The notes under the pieces are model-generated. The model saw nothing but the letters and a program-made list of their open reading frames with translations, was not told where the DNA came from and ran no database searches. A stretch of 52,531 bases of DNA from Spirulina sp. CS-785/01 (GTDB taxonomy: Bacteria; Cyanobacteriota; Cyanobacteriia; Cyanobacteriales; Spirulinaceae): contig NZ_JAQMSD010000164.1 of assembly GCF_028330525.1 (NCBI RefSeq), positions 1-52,531 on the forward strand, in the 5' to 3' direction. This document shows, piece after piece, positions 45,278 through 52,531 of this stretch. The position numbers were made by a program, and so were the translations under genes. The first letter of the stretch is position 1. Each line of letters begins with the position of its first letter.

Positions 45278-46756
45278 CTAAATAACAAACCGTTCCGTCA
45301 TACTGTACTCATCTAACGAGACTGTTATCCCGAAATGATCGCCCTTTTGACCACGGAAACTTAACTGCATCGCAATATCTGCCGTTCGGGTTTCTTCTTG
45401 GCGTAAAGTTTGACCCATTTCATCTAAAATAGCTAGTTTTAAACGTTCCGGTAAATACGCCTCACCCAACGGACAAACCCGTAAATGAATATTAACTTTC
45501 TCATTGGCCTCCGGTAATAACGTGATAATTAAAGACACTTGTGTTTGCTCGAAACGCATCCCAAAATCAATCACCTTCACCCGTCGGACTCCTGCTTGGG
45601 GGTTAGTGGGATCAATTTTACCTAAACTTACTGCCGCTTGTCGGCGAATATCTCCATCGGTAGCAGTTTGTCTTTGTTCACTTAACGCTGCAATGGCCGC
45701 TGGATGACCATAACCAATTTGACCTAATAAATAAAGTGTTGAAAGGGTTGTTTCTTTATCTGGATTACTTCTTAATAACGCTAATAACCCCGGTACAGCT
45801 TGGGGAAACCCGGCCACTTCATCCCGAAAACGAGGAGTCCCCGCAAAGCGATAGGCAAACTCCGGTTGTCCCAAGGTTTCTAACAAGTCCTCCACCGTTT
45901 GCCAACTTTGATCAGTCCAAGTCTGCACATTACTCACCACCGTATTAAACCAACTTTGTAACGGGGTGGCAACATCCACCACTTGCTCACTGAGGAGGAC
46001 TTCGGGACTGGGGGTGGATGTTGTGACTTGGGACAAGCGACGCTGATATAATGCTTGTCTCCATTGTGAATTGCTGATCAATGCCCCCCACTGAGGAAAA
46101 GGGAGCAATAAACGAGGGGTGATAGCATCACTTTCACTAAGGTGTTCTAATAATTCCCTTGCTTGGGTGAAGGATAGGGAGGGGAGAGGACTTAACGCCA
46201 CTTGACGACTACCCACAAATTGACGGGCGAGAAATAATAAGCTGATATCGTCGGTGAGGTCTTGCAGAGGGAGTTCATAGAGGCGTTCTTCTGCATTGTA
46301 ACGGGCAATTTCTTTACAGTCTCGATGGGTTGCATAGCCCAAAAATTCTAACCCGCAATCTTCCTCCCTTTCGTCTAATTCGAGATGAACAAAAAGATAA
46401 TAGTCGGCGGCAAAGTCAGGAATATCCACCCATTCTTGGCTAATGGAAAAGGTGTCGCAGTCTTCCTCATCTGTGGGAATGATGACTAAACGAGTGTCTC
46501 CCATTTGCAGGACTGTTCCGTCTAAAATATCCCACAAACTGGAAAGTTCTGTAATGTAGGAGGTGCAAGTTTCGCCAGAAGTCTCCTGTAACCAAGGCAG
46601 CAAGGTGGCGGTACTCAAGGCATTGAGATAGGCATTCCAAGCGGTACTATTATGATTATGGTTTGCCGCTTCTTGTTCTGCTTGTTGTATGGCAGTCTGA
46701 GGGCAAGAGAGATAGAGCAAGGGGGTTTTTTCAGTACGTTGGGCGAGATTCATCAT
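45278..46756 (-). CDS. DUF1822 family protein
   Basis: About 492 residues from the ATG at 46756, chosen over a TTG at 46771 because the latter lies in the GGAG ribosome site. The N-terminal half matches DUF1822 ('WNAYLNALSTATLLPWLQE', 'RLVIIPTDEED'). The middle contains a HEAT-like helical repeat ('YLLGQIGYGHPAAIAALSE', 'RRQAAVSLGKIDP'). The C-terminal part reads as a beta-sandwich. The family is cyanobacterial, of unknown function, and is typically next to sigma-like and CHAT-CHASE2 genes, as here. No signal peptide is seen, so it is probably cytoplasmic. Confidence 0.9.
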   Translation of the reverse strand: MMNLAQRTEKTPLLYLSCPQTAIQQAEQEAANHNHNSTAWNAYLNALSTATLLPWLQETSGETCTSYITELSSLWDILDGTVLQMGDTRLVIIPTDEEDCDTFSISQEWVDIPDFAADYYLFVHLELDEREEDCGLEFLGYATHRDCKEIARYNAEERLYELPLQDLTDDISLLFLARQFVGSRQVALSPLPSLSFTQARELLEHLSESDAITPRLLLPFPQWGALISNSQWRQALYQRRLSQVTTSTPSPEVLLSEQVVDVATPLQSWFNTVVSNVQTWTDQSWQTVEDLLETLGQPEFAYRFAGTPRFRDEVAGFPQAVPGLLALLRSNPDKETTLSTLYLLGQIGYGHPAAIAALSEQRQTATDGDIRRQAAVSLGKIDPTNPQAGVRRVKVIDFGMRFEQTQVSLIITLLPEANEKVNIHLRVCPLGEAYLPERLKLAILDEMGQTLRQEETRTADIAMQLSFRGQKGDHFGITVSLDEYSMTERFVI

Positions 46757-46804
46757 TATTGTAAACTCCAATCTGAGATGTTAGGTATAAGAGGTTTAAG
46801 GGGT

Positions 46805-48049
46805 TTAAAGGTTTTGCAACCACAGGGCAACGGCTTTGTCAAATTTTTTGCGCTGTGCCGTTGTTAAGCAAGGAAGATCAAGGAGCAGGAGGAAGCTGTT
46901 GTGCAACCAATGGGTTAGGGTTTCAATAACGCGCTGCTCAAGGGGAGGGGTTAGCTGTTTTTGCTTGGGGGAGAGGACATTGTGAAAAATCCATTGATGA
47001 CAGTAATCTCGGAGAACGCCATCTAGGGCTTTTTGGTTGTCTTTGGCGAGGGCTTGAAATTGGGGATTTTTTTCTAGGGGGGTATTACTCTCCTCGTTAA
47101 AATGACTCCAGAAGCTCTCGCGTAATTCCTCGGCAAATTCTTGAATACATTGGATAAAGAGACTAATTTTCAGGGTTTTAAATTGCCGGGCTAGAACATA
47201 TTGGGCAATGTTTTTCTGATTAGCTTGTAAGAGTTGGGCTGTTCCTGACTGCATCAGGTTTAAGCCATAACTGATCAAGAGGCTTGCCCAGAGGGTGATG
47301 TTGGTTTTACCCAAGGTGGGTTTATGGGAGAGTTTCGCTTTTTGTTCGAGTTTGGTTAACTCCCGTTCAATGATTTGCAGGATACGTTCTTGGCTGAGTT
47401 TCTGCTCACTCTGGGAGTCTTGGGTTTCTTGGTCTTTGATGGTTTGCTCTTGTAGTTGTTTTTTTTGACGGTTGGGGAATTCCTCCTCTTGAGGGTCGCT
47501 GGTTTGTTCGAGGGATAAAATGATTAATTTGTCGCCTTGTCCGTTTTTTTGGTTTAACCAATGCTTGATCTGACGATAGACCAAGGTTCTGATGTAGTTT
47601 TTGGTGGATTGGCTAGGGTCAAAGTTTTTGAAGGTGTTGCACGCCTCCTCTACGGTTTCAAAGGGGGCTGTGGCGACCGCAAAGACATCGGGCCAACTGG
47701 CTAAAGGGTAGAGGTATTTGACTTTTCGCCAGAGTTTTTTGGTGATCCAAAAGCAGGTTTCTTGGTAAAAGCAGAGTAGGGCTTTTTGGGCGGTTTGTCG
47801 GTTGGATTGGGGTTGAGAGGGGTCTCGGAGGGTGGTGAGAAAATCAATCAGCCAGTCTTTGTCCTCTCGTTGGGGAGAGGTGGCGATGATTTGTTGAAGC
47901 TGCGATTGGAATTTGCGATCGCAGGCCCATTGAGACCGAACCCGACCCTGCAAGGGTTCAAACACTAACAGGGTTGAGAAACGGGCCACCCTATCTCGCC
48001 GACGGGGAGGATAAAAGGGAACTTCGTTATCACTCGCGTGTAAAGCCAT
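46805..48049 (-). CDS. Divergent sigma-70-like protein
   Basis: A 414-residue protein of the type annotated as a sigma-70-family factor in cyanobacterial DUF1822 loci. The region around residues 80-175 resembles sigma region 2 ('ALLCFYQETCFWITKKLWRK', 'WPDVFAVATAPFETVEEACNTFKNFDP', 'STKNYIRTLVYRQIKHWL'). The middle and C-terminal parts, including 'NLMQSGTAQLLQANQKNIAQYVLARQ', could be a helix-turn-helix equivalent of region 4, but are divergent. It is the first gene of the sigma-DUF1822-CHAT/CHASE2-DUF928 unit, so it may control that unit or a regulon linked to it. The sigma assignment is likely but not certain from sequence alone. Confidence 0.7.
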   Translation of the reverse strand: MALHASDNEVPFYPPRRRDRVARFSTLLVFEPLQGRVRSQWACDRKFQSQLQQIIATSPQREDKDWLIDFLTTLRDPSQPQSNRQTAQKALLCFYQETCFWITKKLWRKVKYLYPLASWPDVFAVATAPFETVEEACNTFKNFDPSQSTKNYIRTLVYRQIKHWLNQKNGQGDKLIILSLEQTSDPQEEEFPNRQKKQLQEQTIKDQETQDSQSEQKLSQERILQIIERELTKLEQKAKLSHKPTLGKTNITLWASLLISYGLNLMQSGTAQLLQANQKNIAQYVLARQFKTLKISLFIQCIQEFAEELRESFWSHFNEESNTPLEKNPQFQALAKDNQKALDGVLRDYCHQWIFHNVLSPKQKQLTPPLEQRVIETLTHWLHNSFLLLLDLPCLTTAQRKKFDKAVALWLQNL

Positions 48050-48352
48050 CCGGGATTACTCCTTGGGAATGATCACACAAGGGGAGAGGACAGAAAATAT
48101 GGACTTCACTGGGAAGCATCAGGGTTGTTCTGTCTCATCCTTGACTTGGTTCTATTTGTATCTTTAGGAAAGCCCGGAAAATTATGCAATCTTTAGCAGA
48201 AGTTTTTTAAAGGCAGAAGGCAGAGGGCAGAGGGCAGAAGGGTTTAGAAGGCAGAGGGCAGGAGGGTTTAGAAGGCAGAAGGCAGAGGGCAGGAGGGTTT
48301 AGAAGGCAGAGGGCTGACCACTAATAGCTGAATGCTTACCTCCTCTGAAGGC
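48050..48352. repeat. Upstream region of the sigma-like operon with a 24-nt repeat array
   Basis: The proximal part (48050-48200) is the likely promoter region of the sigma-like gene. The distal part (48206-48316) is a purine-rich array of GGCAGAG-type heptamers organised as repeats of about 24 nt (TTTAGAAGGCAGAGGGCAGG, then AGGG). It is related to the array at 9243-9315 on the opposite strand. Confidence 0.85.
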
Positions 48353-49288
48353 TTAAAAATACTCGATCATACTGGCTTTTTCGGGGAGTTGGGCGGTTTG
48401 TTGGCCTTCGCTGCGGGCTTGGAAGGTGACTAAATCTAGGGGGGTTCTGACCATATCCAGAAGATTGGCCCGACGTAACAGGAGTTTGACGGTATTTTTG
48501 GGGAGGTCTTTGAGTAACCAACGGGTGAGGAGATAGGTGGAATACTTCACGCTAAAAGGACGCATGAGGTCCACGCCGTAGAGATCATGGAGGTAGCGGT
48601 TGGATTTGCCGTAGCGTCGCCACTGACTGCGTAATTCGGCGAGGGTAGCCCGGTGACGGTGGCGGATGATGGCTTGGGGGGCTAATTCAATTTGCCATTG
48701 ACTGTCTTTGAGGATGCGCCAACAGATGTCTGCGTCTCCTCCGGTGGTGAGGTAGGGGCGAAATAAACCGACTTCTTGAAAGATGGCACGACGGATGGCT
48801 AGATTGGCAGTTTGGCCGTAGGGGCAAAAGGGGTGGTTGAGGGTGTGTTTTTGGGAGAGGGTGTCTTTTTTGTCGGCGTAGCGTTCTAGAAAGGTATGAC
48901 TGGGAAGGGCAATGATTTCTCCGGCCACAATGCCGATGTCCGGCTTCTCGAAGGGTTGGAGGAGGTGGGTTAACCAGTTGGGTTGGGGGCGACAGTCTGC
49001 GTCGGTGAAGGCGCAGAGTTGCCCCTGGGCGGCGCGGATTCCGGTGTTGCGGGCGGCGTAGGAACTTTGAATGTCGGGTTGGGAGAGGGGACGGAGGGTG
49101 AGGTGGTGATCTTGGAAGGTTTGGACGGCTTGCTGGAGGTGATGGGCGGTGCGATCGCTGCTATTATTATCAACCAGCAAATATTCTACTTGGTCGGAGG
49201 GATAGGTTTGTTTGAGCAAACAGTCTAGCAGATCACGGAGATCGGCTTCACCGTTATAAATGGGGATAATAACTGAGACTGTAACCAT
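48353..49288 (-). CDS. Family 2 glycosyltransferase
   Basis: A 311-residue GT-A-fold enzyme. It shows the nucleotide-sugar site 'VSVIIPIYNGEADL', 'YLLVDNNSSDRT' and the metal-binding 'FTDADCRPQPNW' (DxD-like). The later 'GGDADICWRI' is the usual acceptor-side acidic motif. No membrane helices are obvious, so it acts on the cytoplasmic face, probably in making a surface polysaccharide or glycolipid. It follows the unknown three-gene cluster on the same strand after a 46-bp gap and might be co-transcribed with it. Confidence 0.92.
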   Translation of the reverse strand: MVTVSVIIPIYNGEADLRDLLDCLLKQTYPSDQVEYLLVDNNSSDRTAHHLQQAVQTFQDHHLTLRPLSQPDIQSSYAARNTGIRAAQGQLCAFTDADCRPQPNWLTHLLQPFEKPDIGIVAGEIIALPSHTFLERYADKKDTLSQKHTLNHPFCPYGQTANLAIRRAIFQEVGLFRPYLTTGGDADICWRILKDSQWQIELAPQAIIRHRHRATLAELRSQWRRYGKSNRYLHDLYGVDLMRPFSVKYSTYLLTRWLLKDLPKNTVKLLLRRANLLDMVRTPLDLVTFQARSEGQQTAQLPEKASMIEYF

Positions 49289-49334
49289 GCGCCTATAGGG
49301 AGTTGGGGCAATCCTATCTTAACCTTGAACGGGG

Positions 49335-50093
49335 TTAAACCCCTAGGCGACTGAGCCAGTTTAATAGTTTTTGCTTAAACTGATATTGTTGCGACCATCC
49401 CCCAAATAAAATTTTCCGAAAGAACCAACGACGCAACAAGACAAAGAGTTGTTGTAAGAGCCAAGCTAAAATCGGTTTACCCAATATGCTATACAGAAAA
49501 GACGCAATGATTTGCCATAGGGGAAATTCACCCTTTTGCAAAGCATGGATATCCCAAACAATGACTCCCCCAAGAATCAGTAAATAAGGAATCCACGCCA
49601 GTTTTTTAAACCAGTCAGTCCAAGCTAATCGTAACGCGGTTAAAAGCTGTTCAATGAGCCAATAATGGGAGATAGTTAAACTTTGAGCCAAGGCTTCATC
49701 TTCTAAACAAGTTTGATCAATTTGATAAACAATATCACCGTCAAAGGAAATTAAACTCCGTACCAATGGCTTTACGGCTTGGTTTTGTTCATAATAACTT
49801 AAAACATTGAGTCCCAAGGTTAAGCTGTTTCGTTCAGCAAAAAAGAGATAATACCTCAGCACCGAGAGAAACTTTTTCGGGATATAAAGGCGTTGTTCGC
49901 TTTCTTTGGCTTGTTGTATCGCGTCTAGGGTTTCTGGGTTAAGATAGAAATGAATGGCCTGTAAATAACTCTGGTGTGAATTGTGCCTTTCTAATAAAAG
50001 ACGAATATTGCGATTCAAATAAAGATAACGCGCTTCAGGGGGAGAAGTTCGTTGTTTTGAGGTTAAAGAATTCAGCCATCCACGAATAACCAC
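49335..50093 (-). CDS. Hypothetical protein with two C-terminal membrane helices
   Basis: I do not recognise this family. About 252 residues from a GTG at 50093; the start is uncertain because no strong ribosome site is visible. The first ~160 residues are a soluble helical domain. They are followed by a hydrophobic helix ('LAWIPYLLILGGVIVWDI') and a second hydrophobic stretch ('WQIIASFLYSILGKPILAWLLQQLFVLL'), then a basic tail. It is the third gene of a same-strand cluster with the 271-residue and acidic-repeat genes. The topology suggests a membrane-anchored protein with its main domain in the cytoplasm. Confidence 0.7.
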   Translation of the reverse strand: MVIRGWLNSLTSKQRTSPPEARYLYLNRNIRLLLERHNSHQSYLQAIHFYLNPETLDAIQQAKESEQRLYIPKKFLSVLRYYLFFAERNSLTLGLNVLSYYEQNQAVKPLVRSLISFDGDIVYQIDQTCLEDEALAQSLTISHYWLIEQLLTALRLAWTDWFKKLAWIPYLLILGGVIVWDIHALQKGEFPLWQIIASFLYSILGKPILAWLLQQLFVLLRRWFFRKILFGGWSQQYQFKQKLLNWLSRLGV

Positions 50094-50122
50094 TGCACCA
50101 CACAGGAAATTTTTAATGCGAA

Positions 50123-50938
50123 TTATGATTTAGTTAACAAATTCCAACCTTTTTCAACCGCTTGCTGCATCAAATCAACGATAAATTCAAATAGGCCACG
50201 CCATTGTTTTTCCCCTGCTGCAACACTTTCTTGATGGAGTTTTAAAATTAAGTCTTTATGGGGATGATCTAAGATTTCTTTACTATAGCGAGTGATCATA
50301 TCGCCATCGAGTTGGATCACGGTTTGAGCATAGATAATATCGGTTTTAATTTCTTGCCCAATGACTTGACGGGATTTATTAGGGGTTTGGGAATCACTCA
50401 CTTTTTCATCAATACTACGCTGATGGTTGTCAAGACAGGCTTTTAATTCTGACATTTTACGCAGCGATCGCACAAAATGGTTATTTTTTAACAGCGATCG
50501 TAATTTCTCCAACTCCCCTGGATTATTTGTCTTTGGATTAGGAAGCGGAATTTGTGCAGGAGGAGCATTCAAATATTGTTTCATACGCTCCTCATAGAGT
50601 CCAGACTCCTGATCTGTTGTCACCAGTACATATTCTAACGCCAATTGATTCCGCAAAGACAAATAACGCTTTTGAGTTTCTTCATCAATTCCCCACCGTT
50701 GTGCATTCTGTCGATTAATCTCGTAAAGACTACAGTAGGTTTGCCAGGGAATAAACTTATCTCCCGTAATCCGATCAACCACCATCGTATTAATTTCTAA
50801 AGCCGTCAAATCCACCACAATCTCACTAATGGATTGAGCAAAATTCCCCAAAATTTGCTCTGGTTTAGATTTTGTATTCGCTCCTTTTTTCGGAGCAGTA
50901 TTTTGTTTTTTTTCCAGTGGAGAGGGATTAGAGGACAT
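50123..50938 (-). CDS. Hypothetical 271-residue helical protein
   Basis: I do not recognise this protein. It has a Lys/Pro-rich N-terminal tail and a mostly helical body with 'ISEIVVDLTALEINTMVVDRITGDKFIPW' (key part 'VVDLTALEINTMVV'), and a central Pro/Asn-rich linker. No signal peptide, membrane helix or catalytic motif is visible. It is 29 bp upstream of the membrane-helix gene and 61 bp downstream of the acidic-repeat gene, so all three probably form one operon whose product may be a complex. Confidence 0.75.
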   Translation of the reverse strand: MSSNPSPLEKKQNTAPKKGANTKSKPEQILGNFAQSISEIVVDLTALEINTMVVDRITGDKFIPWQTYCSLYEINRQNAQRWGIDEETQKRYLSLRNQLALEYVLVTTDQESGLYEERMKQYLNAPPAQIPLPNPKTNNPGELEKLRSLLKNNHFVRSLRKMSELKACLDNHQRSIDEKVSDSQTPNKSRQVIGQEIKTDIIYAQTVIQLDGDMITRYSKEILDHPHKDLILKLHQESVAAGEKQWRGLFEFIVDLMQQAVEKGWNLLTKS

Positions 50939-50999
50939 TTTGATTTTGGGTAATGGGTAATTGCTAATTGTGAATTGCTAATTGTGAATTGCTAATTGC
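50939..50999. repeat. ATTGCTA/ATTGTGA heptamer array
   Basis: About seven tandem heptamers of ATTGCTA or ATTGTGA (50961-51000) fill the gap between the acidic-repeat gene and the 271-residue gene. Confidence 0.88.
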
Positions 51000-52531
51000 T
51001 CACTGCTTATTCTCAGAATCAGGTAACTCAAAAATGAAATCATCGCCAAACAAATCATCCTCCCAATTCTCATCAAAAGTTGCAAAATCACTGTCCCCCT
51101 CCCCAATTAAAGGATCAGCATCTCCGTTTTCACTATCCCCTAAAATCTCAGAATCCCCAGAACGATCTTCAAGAGGATTAGGATAAGGTTCTAATTCACT
51201 CACCGTGAAATCTTCCCAATCTTCCTCCACCACCGACGTATAGTTGTCATTATTCCCATTCTCCGACATCGCAAAAGGATCAATCATTTCATCCCCTTCT
51301 TCAGGTTGGGGAGACTCCTCTACCCATGCTCCCCAATCTTCCTCCTCTGATAACTCAAAGGGGTTGACAAAATTCTCCTCTTGTGCATTTACCTCTTGTG
51401 TACTGTCTTCCGTTGACGGAGGAGGAGAAGACGTAGGTTGACTGGGAGAACTATCCAACTCCCAATCTTCCTCCATAAACTCAATAAACCCACCCCAATC
51501 ATCATCTTCTTCCGGTTCAACAGAAGTCGGGGGAGGAGTCACCATCGGTTCTTCCTGTTCCTCCTCATCCTTGGATTCTGTTTCCGGAGGGGGAGGAGTC
51601 ACCATCGGTTGTTCCGAATCACTCATTTCTGCAAAATCCGGTAACTCCAACTCAGAATCCTCAAACCAAGATGCTTCTGTATCTTCCGTATCTTCTTGTT
51701 GTGAGACGATAACATCCCAATCTTCCTCTCCTTCACTATCCCCAAAATCCAGAGATTGTCCTTGAGAGTCGGGTAAATCCGGTTCAGACGTTGCTAAGGT
51801 AAAATCATCCCATTGGGTATCATCGGAGTCGGGGAAACCTCCGTCTGTATCGGGTTCTTCTTCCTCCTCACCGACAAACCGATCAATATTAAAGAAATCA
51901 CTAGACTCCTCACTTTCTCCGGTTTCTTCCTCCACTGAAGACCTTGCTGGAGTTTCTTCTTGTTCCTCCGATTCCACCGTCCGGAAAAATCCAGAGAGGG
52001 ATTCTTCATCTTCTTCAGGGGATACATTAAACGCAAAATCATCGTCTTCTCCGGTTTCTTCCTCCACTGAAGACCTTGCTGGAGTTTCTTCTTGTTCCTC
52101 CGATTCCACCGTCCGGAAAAATCCAGAGAGGGATTCTTCATCTTCTTCTGACGGGGACTCAAAATCAACATTAGAAGGATTATCCCATGCTTCAATTTGT
52201 AAATCATCCTCTGAAGATTCAGAGAAATCTAAAGATTCTAGAGATTCTTCTGGCCAATCTGAACTGGTAAAGATTGTATCTTGAAACTCGTCTTCTTGTT
52301 CCTCTGACGACGGTTGAGGTTCACTTTCGGTACTCTTTTCTAACCAATCGTCTCCTAGTGATAAGTCTCCACTATCTTCTAAGGATAAGTCTTCACTTTC
52401 TGCACTAGGTTGAGGGGTTTCTGTGCTATCTTCTAACCAATCGTCTCCTAGTGATAAGTCTCCACTATCTTCTAAGGATAAGTCTTCACTTTCTGCACTA
52501 GGTTGAGGGGTTTCTGTGCTATCTTCTAACC
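51000..52531 (-). CDS. Acidic tandem-repeat protein, 5' end beyond the window
   Basis: The frame ends at the TGA at 51000-51002 and stays open to the right edge, so the N terminus is missing; at least 510 residues are present. The protein is dominated by Glu, Asp, Ser, Pro and Thr, with regular Trp in 'EEDW' contexts, and is almost certainly disordered. Two internal tandem duplications are visible in the DNA: a 93-bp (31-residue) unit at 52341-52531, and ~104 bp repeated at a 132-bp (44-residue) spacing (51916-52019 and 52048-52151). Both keep frame, which supports real coding. No known domain is recognised. It is the first visible gene of the unknown operon. Confidence 0.8.
   Translation of the reverse strand, partial: LEDSTETPQPSAESEDLSLEDSGDLSLGDDWLEDSTETPQPSAESEDLSLEDSGDLSLGDDWLEKSTESEPQPSSEEQEDEFQDTIFTSSDWPEESLESLDFSESSEDDLQIEAWDNPSNVDFESPSEEDEESLSGFFRTVESEEQEETPARSSVEEETGEDDDFAFNVSPEEDEESLSGFFRTVESEEQEETPARSSVEEETGESEESSDFFNIDRFVGEEEEEPDTDGGFPDSDDTQWDDFTLATSEPDLPDSQGQSLDFGDSEGEEDWDVIVSQQEDTEDTEASWFEDSELELPDFAEMSDSEQPMVTPPPPETESKDEEEQEEPMVTPPPTSVEPEEDDDWGGFIEFMEEDWELDSSPSQPTSSPPPSTEDSTQEVNAQEENFVNPFELSEEEDWGAWVEESPQPEEGDEMIDPFAMSENGNNDNYTSVVEEDWEDFTVSELEPYPNPLEDRSGDSEILGDSENGDADPLIGEGDSDFATFDENWEDDLFGDDFIFELPDSENKQ

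Noticed and set aside
48206-48316. Possible CRISPR or iteron origin
   Set aside because: The array is made of GGCAGAG-like heptamers in 24-nt units without spacers. No rep gene or DnaA-box cluster was seen nearby.
49335-50938. A Dnd, BREX or similar defence system in the unknown cluster
   Set aside because: No helicase, methyltransferase, nuclease or ATPase motif is visible in these proteins.
51438-51765. Arg/Ser-rich plus-strand frames opposite the acidic gene
   Set aside because: They are complements of the repetitive Glu/Asp codons and have no independent support.

Overview
The window is a chromosomal segment of a beta-cyanobacterium. The evidence is a form IB Rubisco operon with rbcX, a beta-carboxysome ccmKKLMN operon, the cyanobacterial CO2-uptake NDH-1 module (ndhF4-ndhD4-cupB), many HIP1 octamers (GCGATCGC), heptamer-based short tandem repeats between genes, and many protein families nearly restricted to cyanobacteria (DUF1822, DUF928, Ycf35/DUF1257, DUF29, Uma2, secreted haemagglutinin-like proteins, CHAT-CHASE2). 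The gene set suggests a filamentous or Oscillatoriales-type species, but the sequence alone does not settle the genus.

Left third (1-19.9 kb), largely housekeeping and carbon acquisition. A RecB/RNase H-like nuclease and a class V aminotransferase/cystine-lyase homologue are divergent. acpP-fabF (fatty acid synthesis) and an HdrB-like CCG-domain protein follow. The minus-strand ndhF4-ndhD4-cupB operon (CO2 uptake) is separated by a repeat-rich ~900-bp divergent spacer from the plus-strand ccmK2-ccmK1-ccmL-ccmM-ccmN operon (carboxysome shell and core). After a long leader comes rbcL-rbcX-rbcS, closed by a clear intrinsic terminator, then tRNA-Val(GAC). Together these genes form a CO2-concentrating locus: CO2 is hydrated at the thylakoid NDH-1 complex, bicarbonate enters the carboxysome, CcmM (which keeps gamma-carbonic-anhydrase ligands) scaffolds Rubisco, and Rubisco is assembled with RbcX.

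Middle (19.9-32 kb): a DUF29 protein, a stand-alone receiver, a GHL10-type glycosidase-like protein, the DUF2997-Ycf35-ferredoxin trio and an EamA transporter. A ~1,975-residue multidomain subtilisin/kexin-like protein follows, with a P-domain-like segment apparently inserted between its catalytic Asp and His. Next are a PEP-CTERM protein and a truncated paralogue of it.

Right (32-52.5 kb), an accessory region. It holds a two-partner secretion pair (TpsA at 32.9 kb, TpsB at 37.4 kb) interrupted by toxin-antitoxin and Uma2 genes and gene remnants. TpsB overlaps a TPR-CHAT protease-like gene. That gene converges on a second CHAT locus of opposite strand: sigma-like protein, DUF1822, CHAT-CHASE2, DUF928. 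A family 2 glycosyltransferase and a three-gene cluster of unrecognised proteins close the window. The last of these is a very acidic, tandemly repeated protein that runs off the end. The most unusual items are the tail-to-tail CHAT modules, the interrupted S8 protease, a three-copy double-palindrome repeat, and the unknown acidic-protein operon.
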